From assembly GCF_014750655.1 (NCBI RefSeq), contig NZ_JABBXD010000013.1, forward strand, positions 1 to 64,000: a DNA stretch of 64,000 nucleotides. The letters are read 5' to 3'. Each line of letters starts with the position of its first letter. Position 1 is the first letter of the stretch. Under the pieces are notes generated by a model that did not search any database, was not told the DNA's origin, and saw nothing but the letters and a program-made list of their open reading frames with translations. Source of the DNA: Salinimonas profundi. GTDB taxonomy: Bacteria; Pseudomonadota; Gammaproteobacteria; Enterobacterales; Alteromonadaceae. Of the stretch, positions 33,566-43,361 are shown piece by piece. Position numbers and translations under genes: made by a program.

Positions 33566-34309
33566 CTAGTGTTTTTCGGTTGGCGCCCCGCCTTTTACTG
33601 GTCTTCTTGTGGGCAGCGCATCATTTTTGACCCGCTGAAGCTGACTGCCGCCGCGACTCACGCGGGGTTGCTGTTCAGAGGGCTGAGAAAGTGAGGGCCG
33701 AAAGCCTCTGGATTCAATTACACGCACCCGCGAGCTTGGCATGCCCCATCCGGGACCATAGCCCCAACCGGCACCATAACCCCAGCCGGCAAAGGGCGAG
33801 TAACGGTAGTAAAACGGCGAATACCAGCCTGTACCATAATGGAAATACAGTGGTGAAATATCGTAGGTCGTAACCTCTCGCCACAAGTGATAATTTTTGG
33901 CTTTAATAAGCGGATAAGTATAAGGTTGCTCTCCCACCATACCGGCTACCGGTTCGGCGACCTCGCCAACAAACGTCACTGACCGCCCCTTCTCGAACAT
34001 GATGGGATCGACGAATCCGTCAATCTGCACCTTAAAGCGACCCACCGTGTTATCAGACGTATTGGGACGTCCATAATGGTTCAACGGAAAGTGTACGATT
34101 TCGACAAATGTCTGCTGCGGCTTGTTTTCAACCTCAACGATAACCCCGCCCCAGCGCGCAGGTCGCCCTACTGATGCAGCACTATTTGTTGCTGCCTGTT
34201 TATAACCAACCAAAGCATTTTCGTTGGCAACATCAATATCATCAGGAACAATCGCGCACCCTGCTGATATACCGATAAGAAAAAGAACTGTGAATGCTCG
34301 AAGAAACAT
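33566..34309 (-). CDS. Slp-family outer-membrane lipoprotein
   Basis: 247 residues from ATG 34309, which follows a G-rich site; a TTG four codons earlier is possible. Lipobox at Cys18 (ISAGC). Slp landmarks: ARWGGVIVEVENKPQQTFVEIVHFPL and GRFKVQIDGFVDP...FEKGRSVTFVGEV. A glycine/tyrosine/tryptophan-rich low-complexity stretch (about 168-195) and basic tail are extra. In E. coli Slp is a starvation-induced outer-membrane lipoprotein. Confidence 0.9.
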   Translation of the reverse strand: MFLRAFTVLFLIGISAGCAIVPDDIDVANENALVGYKQAATNSAASVGRPARWGGVIVEVENKPQQTFVEIVHFPLNHYGRPNTSDNTVGRFKVQIDGFVDPIMFEKGRSVTFVGEVAEPVAGMVGEQPYTYPLIKAKNYHLWREVTTYDISPLYFHYGTGWYSPFYYRYSPFAGWGYGAGWGYGPGWGMPSSRVRVIESRGFRPSLSQPSEQQPRVSRGGSQLQRVKNDALPTRRPVKGGAPTEKH

Positions 34310-34396
34310 AACCCACCCCAAACTAAAGCATAATATCCCTTACGATATTATCTTACTGGTGGATGAATGAAAGCTGAATAAAAAGAAGCTGCCTGT

Positions 34397-34702
34397 TCAG
34401 GCGTAAAGATCTACGCCCATCATATCGCGTATTGCGTCGCGTTTTTGCTCTCGCTCAAAGCTCATGTATGCGGTAACAGCGTGCTGCGCCTTCCCCTGAG
34501 GCTGGTCATAAATGGCCTCAGAGTGAAAACGATGGGCTTTGTTAAGGGTATCCTCGGTAGGCGCCATCCGAACAAACGCAGGCACTGAAGCTGGTTCAAC
34601 CGTGTATGGTTTTTTTCCTGTTTGCGCGTCAACCGGATCAGGTCTGACGGTACGAGACCGATCCTGTGGTTGAACTATCGAAAGCGAAGAATGAATTTCC
34701 AT
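34397..34702 (-). CDS. Small hypothetical protein
   Basis: 101 residues, soluble, proline-rich first half (PQDRSRTVRPDPVDAQTGKKP) and a helical C-terminus (AVTAYMSFEREQKRDAIRDMMGVDLYA). Position beside tsaB and slp and regular codon use suggest a real gene conserved among relatives. The C-terminal EREQKRDAIRDMMGVDLYA looks like an interaction helix. No family named. Confidence 0.72.
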   Translation of the reverse strand: MEIHSSLSIVQPQDRSRTVRPDPVDAQTGKKPYTVEPASVPAFVRMAPTEDTLNKAHRFHSEAIYDQPQGKAQHAVTAYMSFEREQKRDAIRDMMGVDLYA

Positions 34703-34816
34703 AAAGTACGAGGTACGTCAGCCAGCCTTTAATCTGCAACAGCACGCCATCATTTCGATACTATGCGCGCCACAATCCAATATTAAACACTAAAATTTTG
34801 CAAAAAATGTGCCTTA

Positions 34817-35500
34817 TTATTCACGGCCCGGCAGTTTTTTCCAGGTCACTTTGTCGCGAAGATAAACCGGCATTACCGACATTGCATCCTGTGTATTACC
34901 AGCGGCGAATTCAGGGGCAGCCAGCTGCAGCATAAAACGAGCATGGGGATAAAGGATGTCTGTTTTTACAGCCTGATGGTCGTTACCCTGCAGTGCTTCA
35001 TAAGCCTGCCAGCCGGTACCGACTGCATGAAAGGCGCTTTCAGGCAGCATTGAAGCGGCGATATCAGGTGCACATACCTGCTCACCGCCCACACCAACAG
35101 CCAGACCGTCTTTTGCAGCAAACTGAGCAAAATAAACTTCGCTCATGCGCGCATCAATGGCACTGACCATTGTATGTGCATTTTCGGTGTTGATGGCTTG
35201 CTGCGCCATCGCCGCCAGTGTGCTGATTCCCACCACGGGCAACTGTGCGCCAAACGCCAGTCCCTGTACCATGCCGGTGGCAATTCTCACACCGGTAAAG
35301 CTACCGGGACCACGTCCGAACACAAGACCATCCAGTTGTTGCAGGGTTAAACCTGCTTCACTCATCACCTCATCAACTAAAGGCAGCAGCTTCTGGCTAT
35401 GTTGTTGGGGGCAGACTTCAAAACGGTCGATGATGTCGTTATTGTATTGTACCGCAACCGACAAAGCTTCTGTGGCGGCATCTATGGCGAGTAATTTCAT
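34817..35500 (-). CDS. tsaB: TsaB, tRNA threonylcarbamoyladenosine biosynthesis subunit
   Basis: 227 residues from ATG 35500. ASKHA fold of the TsaB group: LLAIDAATEALSVAV, LDGLVFGRGPGSFTGVRIATGMVQGLAFG and VSAIDARMSEVYFA. Lacks catalysis itself; with TsaD and TsaE it installs t6A37 on ANN-decoding tRNAs. The gene follows the YoaA helicase after 11 bases on the same strand, a frequent gammaproteobacterial pair. Confidence 0.95.
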   Translation of the reverse strand: MKLLAIDAATEALSVAVQYNNDIIDRFEVCPQQHSQKLLPLVDEVMSEAGLTLQQLDGLVFGRGPGSFTGVRIATGMVQGLAFGAQLPVVGISTLAAMAQQAINTENAHTMVSAIDARMSEVYFAQFAAKDGLAVGVGGEQVCAPDIAASMLPESAFHAVGTGWQAYEALQGNDHQAVKTDILYPHARFMLQLAAPEFAAGNTQDAMSVMPVYLRDKVTWKKLPGRE

Positions 35501-35511
35501 TACAGTCACTT

Positions 35512-37425
35512 CTATTCTATTTCAGATAAAAACGCTTCTACCTGCGCTAAACTGCGGGTGCGGCGCATGTCAGGCAAACTGGCAAGAAATGTTTTTGCAT
35601 AAGGTTTGGTCACCAGACGATTATCACAGATTACCAGCACTCCTTTATCGCCGGGATCACGAATCAGTCGTCCTGCGCCCTGTTTCAGCGTAATGACTGC
35701 CTGCGGTATCTGGATGGCTGCGAAAGGGTTTGCTCCGCGCTTTTTAACATCTTCCATCCGCGCCTGCAGCAATGGATCATCCGGTGAGGCAAAGGGCAAT
35801 TTATCTATCATCACACAGACCAGATCACTGCCCCGGACATCCACGCCTTCCCAAAACGCCCCGGTGCCAAGTAAAACTGCATTCTCATCAGCCAAATACT
35901 CAGCCAGCAGCGCCTGTTTGGTCGTCGACCCCTGCACCAACAGCGGATTATCTATCTCATCGGCCAGTTTGCCGGCGATCTCTTTTAGCATGGCATGGCT
36001 GGTAAACAGTAAAAAACAACGCCCCCGGCTGGCCTTGATTAAGGACTTCGCGGTCTCAAGCAAGGTCTGTTTCAACTGAAAACTATTTGGCTCGGGCAAG
36101 TACCGGGGAACGCACAACACAGCCTGTTTCTGGTAATCAAAGGGGCTATCCAGCCCCAGCGTTGTGGCCTCTTCCAGCCCCATGCGACGCTGGAAATGCT
36201 TAAAGCCGTCATCCACCATTAATGTTGCGGAGGTAAATACCCATCCGCGAGGCGGGTCGCTGATAAAACGACGGAACTTTGCCGCAATCGAAAGCGGTGT
36301 CAAATGCAGAACCAGGTGCCGCGGGCTGGTTTCATACCACAAACTGACCCCGGTCTGTGTGGTATTCCTGAAGGCATCAAGCTGTTCGCGAGCCTGAACA
36401 ATTCGCTCGTACAGATTATCAAGATCTTTATCACGACCAATATTCAGCTTACACACTTCATGTAAAACGCCCAGTGCATCGGCAAGGCGACTTATCTGAG
36501 TCTGCACATCCTCGCGCTCCATTGCTTCCACCCAGTTGCCTCGCTGAGGCGTTTCAGGAAAAAGCAGGCGAAGATCCGCCGCCACAATCCGGCATTTATC
36601 CGCGGCTTTATCCAGTTGACCAGCATCTTTCAGCACGGTTCTGAACAGCAGCGTAATATCCTTGGCCATTTCGCTGAGCTGCCGGGTGGACAGTGCCTCA
36701 CCAAAATAGTCACTGGCAATATCCGGGATCTGATGCGCTTCATCAAAAATTACCGCATCGGCTTCAGGCACAAGCTCGCCAAAGCCGGTGTCCTTCAGCG
36801 CCATATCAGCGAAGAAAAGATGATGGTTCACCACAATCACATCCGCATCCAGCGCATTACGGCGAGCCTTCACCAGATAACAATCTTCGTAGTCCGGGCA
36901 GTCCCGCCCCAGACAATTATCCACGGTGGAGGTGACCAGCGGTAAAACGCGGGCATCTTCAGGCAGGGTTTTCAGTTCTCCCATATCACCGGTTTTGGTG
37001 GTGGTAGACCATGTTTTAACGGCTGAAAGTTGATCCAGCGTTTCTTTTTCAAGCAAGGTGGAATTACCGCCATGCTGCGATAACCGGTGCAGACAAAGAT
37101 AATTAGCGCGCCCTTTCAATAGCGCGGTTTTACGCAGACTTCCCAGCGCCTTTTTAACCAGCGGTAAATCACGGTGGTAAAGCTGTTCCTGCAGATTTTT
37201 AGTACCGGTAGACACGATGGCTTTGCCTTTGCCCATCAAGGCCGGAGCCAGATAGGCAAAGGTTTTGCCGGTCCCCGTTCCGGCTTCCACTATAAGACTT
37301 TGCTTTTTATCCAGTGCTGTTTTTACCGCTTTAGCCATTTCCGTCTGGGCGTCACGGGGAACAAATCCATCAATGGTGCGGGCCAGCAGGCCGTCAGCAG
37401 AAAATACAGAAGAAATTGAAGGCAT
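35512..37425 (-). CDS. yoaA: YoaA/DinG-family Fe-S helicase
   Basis: 637 residues from ATG 37425; the longer reading adds 20 unlikely residues. Walker A EAGTGTGKT (about 47-55), Fe-S cluster cysteines around DNCLGRDCPDYEDCYL, DEAH box FDEAHQIPD, and motif VI QGAGRLIRDPGDKG. XPD-like 5'-3' helicase; E. coli YoaA works with the clamp-loader subunit HolC in repair of stalled forks. Divergent from the Mrp operon across about 180 bases. Confidence 0.94.
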   Translation of the reverse strand: MPSISSVFSADGLLARTIDGFVPRDAQTEMAKAVKTALDKKQSLIVEAGTGTGKTFAYLAPALMGKGKAIVSTGTKNLQEQLYHRDLPLVKKALGSLRKTALLKGRANYLCLHRLSQHGGNSTLLEKETLDQLSAVKTWSTTTKTGDMGELKTLPEDARVLPLVTSTVDNCLGRDCPDYEDCYLVKARRNALDADVIVVNHHLFFADMALKDTGFGELVPEADAVIFDEAHQIPDIASDYFGEALSTRQLSEMAKDITLLFRTVLKDAGQLDKAADKCRIVAADLRLLFPETPQRGNWVEAMEREDVQTQISRLADALGVLHEVCKLNIGRDKDLDNLYERIVQAREQLDAFRNTTQTGVSLWYETSPRHLVLHLTPLSIAAKFRRFISDPPRGWVFTSATLMVDDGFKHFQRRMGLEEATTLGLDSPFDYQKQAVLCVPRYLPEPNSFQLKQTLLETAKSLIKASRGRCFLLFTSHAMLKEIAGKLADEIDNPLLVQGSTTKQALLAEYLADENAVLLGTGAFWEGVDVRGSDLVCVMIDKLPFASPDDPLLQARMEDVKKRGANPFAAIQIPQAVITLKQGAGRLIRDPGDKGVLVICDNRLVTKPYAKTFLASLPDMRRTRSLAQVEAFLSEIE

Positions 37426-37607
37426 AGTCACCCGAACAACAGCAAAAACCGTATTATGCCAGATAATTAAAAGACATGGCGACACCGGCTGAAATTTTAC
37501 CCTGCTATTTTTGATTTTTGATCGTGTTATCAGCTAGGGTAAGTACAAAGTCCTTACACAAAAGAAATTTTTCTTTTACAAAAAGCAATAACAAAAGAGA
37601 CAAGAAC

Positions 37608-38156
37608 GTGAAATCTACACTCAGGCTGGCGGTCATTCTCTGCGTGCTGTGGGTATTGCTCTCAGGGCACTTTACGCCATTATTGTTGTTTTTAGGGGTT
37701 GCGTCTGTAGCTTTGGTGCTATGGATGGACTGGCGCATGGATGAAATTGATCATGAGCAGTTTTACCTGCCGGTAACCCGCGATCTGTTTACCCACGTGG
37801 TGAAGCTTAGTTGGCTGGTTATCCTTTCCAACATTGATGTTTGTTTACGAATTTATGGAATTCGCAAAGCATCTCCTACGTTTATGGAAATTCCTCTGCC
37901 ATTTGAAAATCCTCTGTCCAAAGTGATTTTTGCTAATGCTATTACCCTTACCCCCGGCACTGTAAGTATGGTTATAAACGACAATACGCTGCTCATTCAC
38001 AGTGTCAGTAAAGAAGGCGCTGAGGATCTTAAAAACGGGGCGATGGTAAATATTATCCCGCGAATTAAAGATCAGTACGTTAAAACCGTACCGGTACCGG
38101 CATCAACACCTTCCTACCCACCTAAAAAGATCAAAGAAAAGGATGTGAGTTTATGA
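37608..38156 (+). CDS. mrpE: Mrp-type antiporter subunit E
   Basis: 182 residues from GTG 37608 (an upstream start at 37518 would add a 30-residue basic, serine/lysine-rich leader with no family match). Two or three helices then the MrpE signature KVIFANAITLTPGTVSMVIND. Helps assemble the membrane complex. First gene of a ten-gene operon in which successive genes overlap by 1 to 8 bases or abut. Confidence 0.92.
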   Translation: MKSTLRLAVILCVLWVLLSGHFTPLLLFLGVASVALVLWMDWRMDEIDHEQFYLPVTRDLFTHVVKLSWLVILSNIDVCLRIYGIRKASPTFMEIPLPFENPLSKVIFANAITLTPGTVSMVINDNTLLIHSVSKEGAEDLKNGAMVNIIPRIKDQYVKTVPVPASTPSYPPKKIKEKDVSL

Positions 38157-38449
38157 CGCCGCTCTATCTGGGGGCTGGCATTGCTTTTCTGGTTACCATG
38201 GCGATGGCACTGGCCAGAGCATTTCTGGGGCCGACTGTTTTTGACCGTATCCTCGCGGTCAATATGTTCGGCACCAAGGCCGTATTGCTGGTTGCGCTGA
38301 TCGCTTTTTTTTCAGGCCGGGAAGATTTGTTAGATATCGCATTATTGTATTCCCTGTTGAATTTTATTGGCGTGGTCGCTGCGTTGCGGCTGGTTGAGCG
38401 CGGGCATTTTTTCGCCGCTACCGAACGTGAAGAGGATAAAGAGAACTGA
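38153..38449 (+). CDS. mrpF: Mrp-type antiporter subunit F
   Basis: 98 residues, three helices, with the subunit F core RAFLGPTVFDRILAVNMFGTKAV and GREDLLDIALLYSLLNFIG. Overlaps mrpE by four bases (ATGA) and mrpG by one. Confidence 0.94.
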   Translation: MTPLYLGAGIAFLVTMAMALARAFLGPTVFDRILAVNMFGTKAVLLVALIAFFSGREDLLDIALLYSLLNFIGVVAALRLVERGHFFAATEREEDKEN

Positions 38450-38766
38450 TGGAGATATTGTCTTACTTGCTGATAATTATCGCCTGTGTACTCAGCCTTA
38501 CCGGTGCACTGGGTTTATTCCGCCTGCCAGATTTTTACTCTCGATTGCATGCGGTGGGTATTACCGACACGCTGTGTTCATTTTTGCTGCTGGCAGGACT
38601 GGCGTGTCAGTCCGGCTGGTCACTCACCTCTGCCAAGTTGCTCATCGTTTTCGCCTTTTTACTTTTTACCAGTCCGGTTTCTTCCTATGCTCTGGCGCAC
38701 AGCGCGTGGCGGTGGGGACTAAAAGGGCATGCGACTGACAATCACGATGAGGCGGATTTAAAATGA
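38449..38766 (+). CDS. mrpG: Mrp-type antiporter subunit G
   Basis: 105 residues, three helices. Signature ALGLFRLPDFYSRLHAVGITDTL, with the Phe-Arg-Leu-Pro-Asp loop typical of subunit G, and a final FLLFTSPVSSYALAHSAW. Overlaps the next gene by four bases. Confidence 0.94.
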   Translation: MEILSYLLIIIACVLSLTGALGLFRLPDFYSRLHAVGITDTLCSFLLLAGLACQSGWSLTSAKLLIVFAFLLFTSPVSSYALAHSAWRWGLKGHATDNHDEADLK

Positions 38767-39323
38767 GTTTATTATTAAATACCGTCCTCCTGGTTTTCTT
38801 GCTGGTCACCGCCTTTGCCGTGATGCGAGTAAAGGTATTACTGGCCATGGTGATGCTCTTTGGCTTATACAGTCTGTTGGTTTCCAGTCTTTTTGTGGTA
38901 CTCGATGCCCCCGATGTGGCATTTACTGAAGCGGCCGTCGGCACCGGAATTTCAACCGTTCTGATGCTTGCAACGCTGGCAGCGATCCGACACGGGCACA
39001 GCGCGCCTATCAAGCCGGGAAAACGAGCCCTGCCCCTTGCCCTGAGCCTGGCGATGGGCGCACTGCTTATCTTTGGTATCCAGGATCTGCCGAATTTTGG
39101 TGAAGCAAACTCACCGGCTTATCGGGAGGTCGCTCAGCACTATATCGATAAAGGTCAGCAGGAAACCGGCGTTCCCAATCTGGTGACGGCCGTACTTGCC
39201 AGCTATCGCGGCTTTGACACACTGGGCGAGGTAACGGTGGTACTGACTGCCGGTATTGGTGTGCTGTTGTTATTAGGGCGTCGTGAAAAAGTCCACCTGA
39301 TCGCGAGGAAGTCCAATGAGTGA
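38763..39323 (+). CDS. DUF4040/MbhD-MbhE-like antiporter subunit (MrpA C-terminal part)
   Basis: 186 residues. The N-terminal DUF4040 domain (VLLAMVMLFGLYSLLVSSLFVVLDAPDVAFTEAAVGTGI) corresponds to a piece of MrpA's C-terminus in classical Mrp systems. The second half (NLVTAVLASYRGFDTLGEVTVVLTAGIGVL) is the MbhE-like segment. So the large MrpA subunit is split here, as in Mbh hydrogenases and some proteobacterial Mrp systems. Overlaps mrpB by eight bases. Confidence 0.88.
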   Translation: MSLLLNTVLLVFLLVTAFAVMRVKVLLAMVMLFGLYSLLVSSLFVVLDAPDVAFTEAAVGTGISTVLMLATLAAIRHGHSAPIKPGKRALPLALSLAMGALLIFGIQDLPNFGEANSPAYREVAQHYIDKGQQETGVPNLVTAVLASYRGFDTLGEVTVVLTAGIGVLLLLGRREKVHLIARKSNE

Positions 39324-39738
39324 AAGCCTGATCCTCAGAGTGGTGACCAAATGGCTGGTGCCGGTCATCTTATTGTTTGCCCTTTACGTGCAATTTCATG
39401 GTGATTATAGCCCCGGCGGCGGTTTTCAGGCGGGGGTTATTTTTAGCAGTGGCTTTTTACTTTATGCACTGGTTTACGGTGTCGATGCCACTACGCGTGT
39501 CTTACCCGAAGCTGTACTGCGCATCGGCGCCTGCCTTGGCGTCCTGCTCTATGGCGGTGTTGGCGTGGTATCCCTGATTCGCGGCGGAACTTTTTTAAAC
39601 TACAGCGTGCTGGCTGAAACGCCGGTGGCCGGCCAGCATTTAGGCATTATTTTAATTGAGCTTGGCGTAGGCATTACCGTGGCCTGCGTGATGTTGTTAC
39701 TGTTTTACACCTTCGCAAGGAACATTCCACCACAATGA
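39316..39738 (+). CDS. mrpB: Mrp-type antiporter subunit B
   Basis: 140 residues, four helices, MnhB domain: VPVILLFALYVQFHGDYSPGGGFQAGVI is diagnostic (HG..SPGGGFQ). Forms part of the cation-translocating membrane core. Overlaps mrpC by four bases. Confidence 0.94.
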   Translation: MSESLILRVVTKWLVPVILLFALYVQFHGDYSPGGGFQAGVIFSSGFLLYALVYGVDATTRVLPEAVLRIGACLGVLLYGGVGVVSLIRGGTFLNYSVLAETPVAGQHLGIILIELGVGITVACVMLLLFYTFARNIPPQ

Positions 39739-40103
39739 CGGCTTATATTCTTGGACATCTTAACTACTGGCTGATTATCGGGGTCATGATGATAGGCATG
39801 TTCACGATGATGAGCAGCCCTAATCTGATGAAAAAACTGGCTGGATTAAGCGTGTTTCAAACCGCGGTCATTCTGTTTTACGTTAGTGTCGGTAAAGTAG
39901 AGGGCGGCACGGCGCCCATCATCACGGATGTTGCTACCCGCTATGCAAACCCCCTGCCCCAGGTATTGATGCTAACAGCGATTGTGGTCGGCGTCGCTAC
40001 GATGGCACTGGGTTTCGCGCTGATTATTCGTATCAAGCGCGCCTACGAAAGTATTGAAGAAGATGAGATCCACCAGCAGATTCAAAAGGAGGAGCTGGAT
40101 TAA
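39735..40103 (+). CDS. mrpC: Mrp-type antiporter subunit C (NuoK-like)
   Basis: 122 residues, three helices. NuoK-like core with NLMKKLAGLSVFQTAVILFYVS and PLPQVLMLTAIVVGVATMALGFAL. Charged C-terminal tail (EEDEIHQQIQKEELD). Shares one base with the following gene. Confidence 0.93.
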   Translation: MTAYILGHLNYWLIIGVMMIGMFTMMSSPNLMKKLAGLSVFQTAVILFYVSVGKVEGGTAPIITDVATRYANPLPQVLMLTAIVVGVATMALGFALIIRIKRAYESIEEDEIHQQIQKEELD

Positions 40104-41602
40104 TGGAAGCATACACGGTACTGCTGGTTGTTATACCGTTAATCAGCGCGCCGCTTACCGCACTTATTGCGAACCGGCACGTTGCCTGGGGACTATCATT
40201 ACTCGTCGGGGCTGCAACATTTGTCATTGCGCTGATGCTGTTACAGGATGTCATCACTGGCCGCGTTATTCACTATGAACTGGGTGGCTGGAAGCCGCCC
40301 TGGGGTATAGAGTATGTGATTGACGCGCTAAATGCGCTGGTGGCAGTCATCGTTACCGCCTTTGCGTTGCTCAGCGTCTTGTTCGGGCGACAGTCGGTAG
40401 AGCGGGAAGTCCACGACAGCCAGCTTCACTTATTTTACGCGGCATTTCAGCTGGTTTTACTGGGCTTACTGGGGATGGCGCTGACCGGAGATATCTTCAA
40501 CCTCTTTGTGTTTTTGGAAATCTCTTCGTTATCTTCGTACGCACTTATCGCTATGGGACACAAGCGTCAGGCATTAGTTGCGTCATTTAATTATCTGATT
40601 GCCGGCACCCTGGGCGCGACCTTCTTTTTGTTGGGTATCGGATTTTTATATGCCGCGTCTGGCACACTCAATATGGCCGATATTGCCAGCCGCTTTGAGC
40701 AGTATGATGCCATGGCGCTGGTCATCACAGCATTGCTATTCATTCTTATCGGGCTGGCGCTTAAAGCGGCGGCGTTTCCCTTACATTCCTGGTTGCCGGA
40801 TGCTTACACGCAAGCGCCATCGATGGTTACCGTTTTTCTGGCTTCAACATCAACCAAGGTGGCAGTGTATGTTCTGATCCGCTGCTTATATCACGTATTT
40901 CCCCAAGAGTACTGGTCGCAACTCCTACTCCCCTCATTTTTACTGCTGAGCGGGTGTCTGGGTATGTTATATGGCTCTTATAAGGCGATTCAGCAAGACT
41001 CCATCAAACGGCTTCTGGCCTACTCTTCTGTAGCGCAGCTTGGCTATATGATTGTAGGTATTGGTTTAAATAATGAAACCGGGCTGACCGCGACAGTGGT
41101 TCATATGTTTAATCATGCCATCACCAAAGGTGCACTGTTTATGGCAGCGGGCATGGTGTTTTACAGAATGCATACCACCAGCCTGCATCAGCTTCGTGGT
41201 GCAGGTAAAACAATGCCGTGGACAACCGGCGCATTTGTCATCGGCGGCCTGAGCTTGATTGGTGTACCGGGCACCGCTGGTTTTATCAGCAAATGGTATC
41301 TGCTACAGGCTGCGCTTGAAAATAACAATTATCTGGTAGTGGCATCGCTGCTTATTGCATCGATTATGGCAATTATGTACGTATGGAAAATTATCGAGGC
41401 ACTCTATTTTGATGGTGAAGAAAAACTTCACCTGCATCAGGTCCCGTCTGGCCAGGACATTGTGGCGGCGATGCCGCTGGCTACCTTGTGCTGCTATCTG
41501 CTGGTAGCGGCCTGTATTTACTTTGGCCTGTACACCGATCTTTCCCTTGATGCAGCGAAAACGGCGGCCCAGTCGCTGTTTGCCGGAGGACCGGCGCGAT
41601 GA
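40103..41602 (+). CDS. mrpD: Mrp-type antiporter subunit D (NuoN/M-like)
   Basis: 499 residues, about 14 helices. Proton_antipo_M features: FNLFVFLEISSLSSYALIAMG, LALKAAAFPLHSWLPDAYTQAPSMVTVFLASTSTKVAVYVLIR and HMFNHAITKGALFM; the glutamate in FLEIS and the lysine in ALKAAAFP are the usual proton-path residues. Overlaps the next gene by four bases. Confidence 0.93.
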   Translation: MEAYTVLLVVIPLISAPLTALIANRHVAWGLSLLVGAATFVIALMLLQDVITGRVIHYELGGWKPPWGIEYVIDALNALVAVIVTAFALLSVLFGRQSVEREVHDSQLHLFYAAFQLVLLGLLGMALTGDIFNLFVFLEISSLSSYALIAMGHKRQALVASFNYLIAGTLGATFFLLGIGFLYAASGTLNMADIASRFEQYDAMALVITALLFILIGLALKAAAFPLHSWLPDAYTQAPSMVTVFLASTSTKVAVYVLIRCLYHVFPQEYWSQLLLPSFLLLSGCLGMLYGSYKAIQQDSIKRLLAYSSVAQLGYMIVGIGLNNETGLTATVVHMFNHAITKGALFMAAGMVFYRMHTTSLHQLRGAGKTMPWTTGAFVIGGLSLIGVPGTAGFISKWYLLQAALENNNYLVVASLLIASIMAIMYVWKIIEALYFDGEEKLHLHQVPSGQDIVAAMPLATLCCYLLVAACIYFGLYTDLSLDAAKTAAQSLFAGGPAR

Positions 41603-43071
41603 ATTATCCCCTGATGATGATTGCTGCACTGATATTGCCACTGATAGCCACTGTTCTGATCAGTCTTCTTGGTCGGTGGCCAAATATTCGTGAATCTGTA
41701 TCAGCGGTCACCGCAGCGCTTCTTTTTGCGGTCATTTGGTGGCTTTTTCAGGCCCCCGCTGAAGCAGTAACGCTGGTAGCCGCAGCGCCGATAGAAAGCT
41801 TAAAGATTGCTTTTTCAGTATCTCGTTTAGGTATTCTGTTTGCGCTTATTGCCAGCGGCCTGTGGCTGGTGACCACCATCTACGCCGCGGGCTACATGCG
41901 TGCCCACTATGAAAAAAATCAAACACGTTTTTTTGCCCTGTTTGCCCTGGCCATAGCGTCTGTTATGGCGATCGCATTTTCAGACAATTTGTTCACTTTA
42001 TTCATTTTTTATGAGGTGCTGACGGTCTCAACTTACCCGCTTGTCACACACGCCGGCACATCTGCTGCACGCCGGGGAGGCAAACGTTACCTGTTAATTC
42101 TGATGGGATCGTCAATTGGCTTTTTCCTGCCAGCGATGATTATTACCTGGCTTTCTGCCGGCACCCTGACCTTTGAACACGGTGGCATTTTACAGGGAAA
42201 GGTCGATACTTCCTGGTTATGGGTACTGATGCTGTTGTTTATGTTTGGCGTGAGTAAAGCCGGTTTGATGCCTTTTCACCGCTGGCTACCATCGGCCATG
42301 GTCGCGCCTACACCTGTCAGTGCGCTTCTGCACGCGGTGGCAGTGGTTAAGGCTGGTGTCTTTACCCTGCTTAAAGTAGTGCTTTTCATTGTCGGTCCGG
42401 ATTTTTTAGCACAAAGCGAACTCTCCCAGTATCTGTTAATTGTTCCTATGCTAACCATCTTACTGGCCTCGCTGGTGGCAATGACACGTAACAACCTTAA
42501 AGAACGGTTGGCGTACAGCACGGTCAGTCAGCTTAGTTACATTGTCTTGGGCGCTTTTATGCTCAATCAAAGTGGCCTGATTGGCGGTACGATGCATCTG
42601 GCGATGCATGCATTTGCCAAGATCACGCTGTTTTTTGCTGCCGGCGCTATCCTGGTTGCGACACACAAAACCAAAGTCAGCGAACTGAACGGGCTGGGCA
42701 GACAAATGCCTTTTACCTTCGTATTTTTTGCTATCGGCGCAATGAGCATTATCGGCCTGCCCTTCTTTGGTGGCATGTGGAGTAAATGGTATCTGGTAAA
42801 CGGGGCGGTCGAGTTTACTGGCCAGCCTGTCATGCAGTGGTCTTTATCCATCACGCTGATGATCAGCACGCTTTTAAATATCTGGTATTTACTGACTATT
42901 CCTATGCACGCCTTTTTCAAACCTGCAACAGATAATTCAACGTTCAAAGAAGCGCCGGTTTCCTGTTTGATTGCTATGGCAGTACCGGCTGCGATGTGTA
43001 TTTATTTCTTCTTCGATCCGCACCTCATCTATGATCTGGCAAGCGAAATTGTCACAGGAGACGGGCAATGA
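41599..43071 (+). CDS. Second NuoM/N-like antiporter subunit
   Basis: 490 residues, about 14 helices. Same family as the preceding protein but closer to the MrpD/NuoM branch of Mbh-type operons: TLFIFYEVLTVSTYPLVTHAG, GVSKAGLMPFHRWLPSAMVAPTPVSALLHAVAVVKAGVF and LAMHAFAKITLFFAAGAI. Conserved Glu (FYEVLT) and Lys (VSKAG) retained, so likely an active proton channel. Overlaps the next small gene by four bases. Confidence 0.9.
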   Translation: MNYPLMMIAALILPLIATVLISLLGRWPNIRESVSAVTAALLFAVIWWLFQAPAEAVTLVAAAPIESLKIAFSVSRLGILFALIASGLWLVTTIYAAGYMRAHYEKNQTRFFALFALAIASVMAIAFSDNLFTLFIFYEVLTVSTYPLVTHAGTSAARRGGKRYLLILMGSSIGFFLPAMIITWLSAGTLTFEHGGILQGKVDTSWLWVLMLLFMFGVSKAGLMPFHRWLPSAMVAPTPVSALLHAVAVVKAGVFTLLKVVLFIVGPDFLAQSELSQYLLIVPMLTILLASLVAMTRNNLKERLAYSTVSQLSYIVLGAFMLNQSGLIGGTMHLAMHAFAKITLFFAAGAILVATHKTKVSELNGLGRQMPFTFVFFAIGAMSIIGLPFFGGMWSKWYLVNGAVEFTGQPVMQWSLSITLMISTLLNIWYLLTIPMHAFFKPATDNSTFKEAPVSCLIAMAVPAAMCIYFFFDPHLIYDLASEIVTGDGQ

Positions 43072-43361
43072 GTCATCAGCATAAAGACGATGGACTGTTT
43101 GACGATCCCAGGGTTGTCACATGGATTTTGCGGGTATTTTACGGTATCTGCGCAGCACTGGTGCTAGTCGACTTCATCGTGCACCGGCATATTTACACAG
43201 CCGTAGAAAAAATCCCGGCGTTTTACGCACTTTATGGGTTTGTCGCCTGTGTGCTGTTGGTCTTTGCTGCAAAGGGCTTGCGCACTCTTCTGATGCGTAA
43301 AGAAGACTATTATGATGCCCAAGCAGGACAAAATCAGAAAACGCAGGAGGATGACCGCTAA
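43068..43361 (+). CDS. Small two-helix membrane protein of the antiporter operon
   Basis: 97 residues with helices at about 18-39 and 52-72, a polar N-terminus (MSHQHKDDGLFDDP) and charged C-terminal tail (LMRKEDYYDAQAGQNQKTQEDDR). Small proteins of this form accompany three-D-subunit Mrp operons in proteobacteria; probably an assembly or linker subunit. No motif recognised. Confidence 0.8.
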   Translation: MSHQHKDDGLFDDPRVVTWILRVFYGICAALVLVDFIVHRHIYTAVEKIPAFYALYGFVACVLLVFAAKGLRTLLMRKEDYYDAQAGQNQKTQEDDR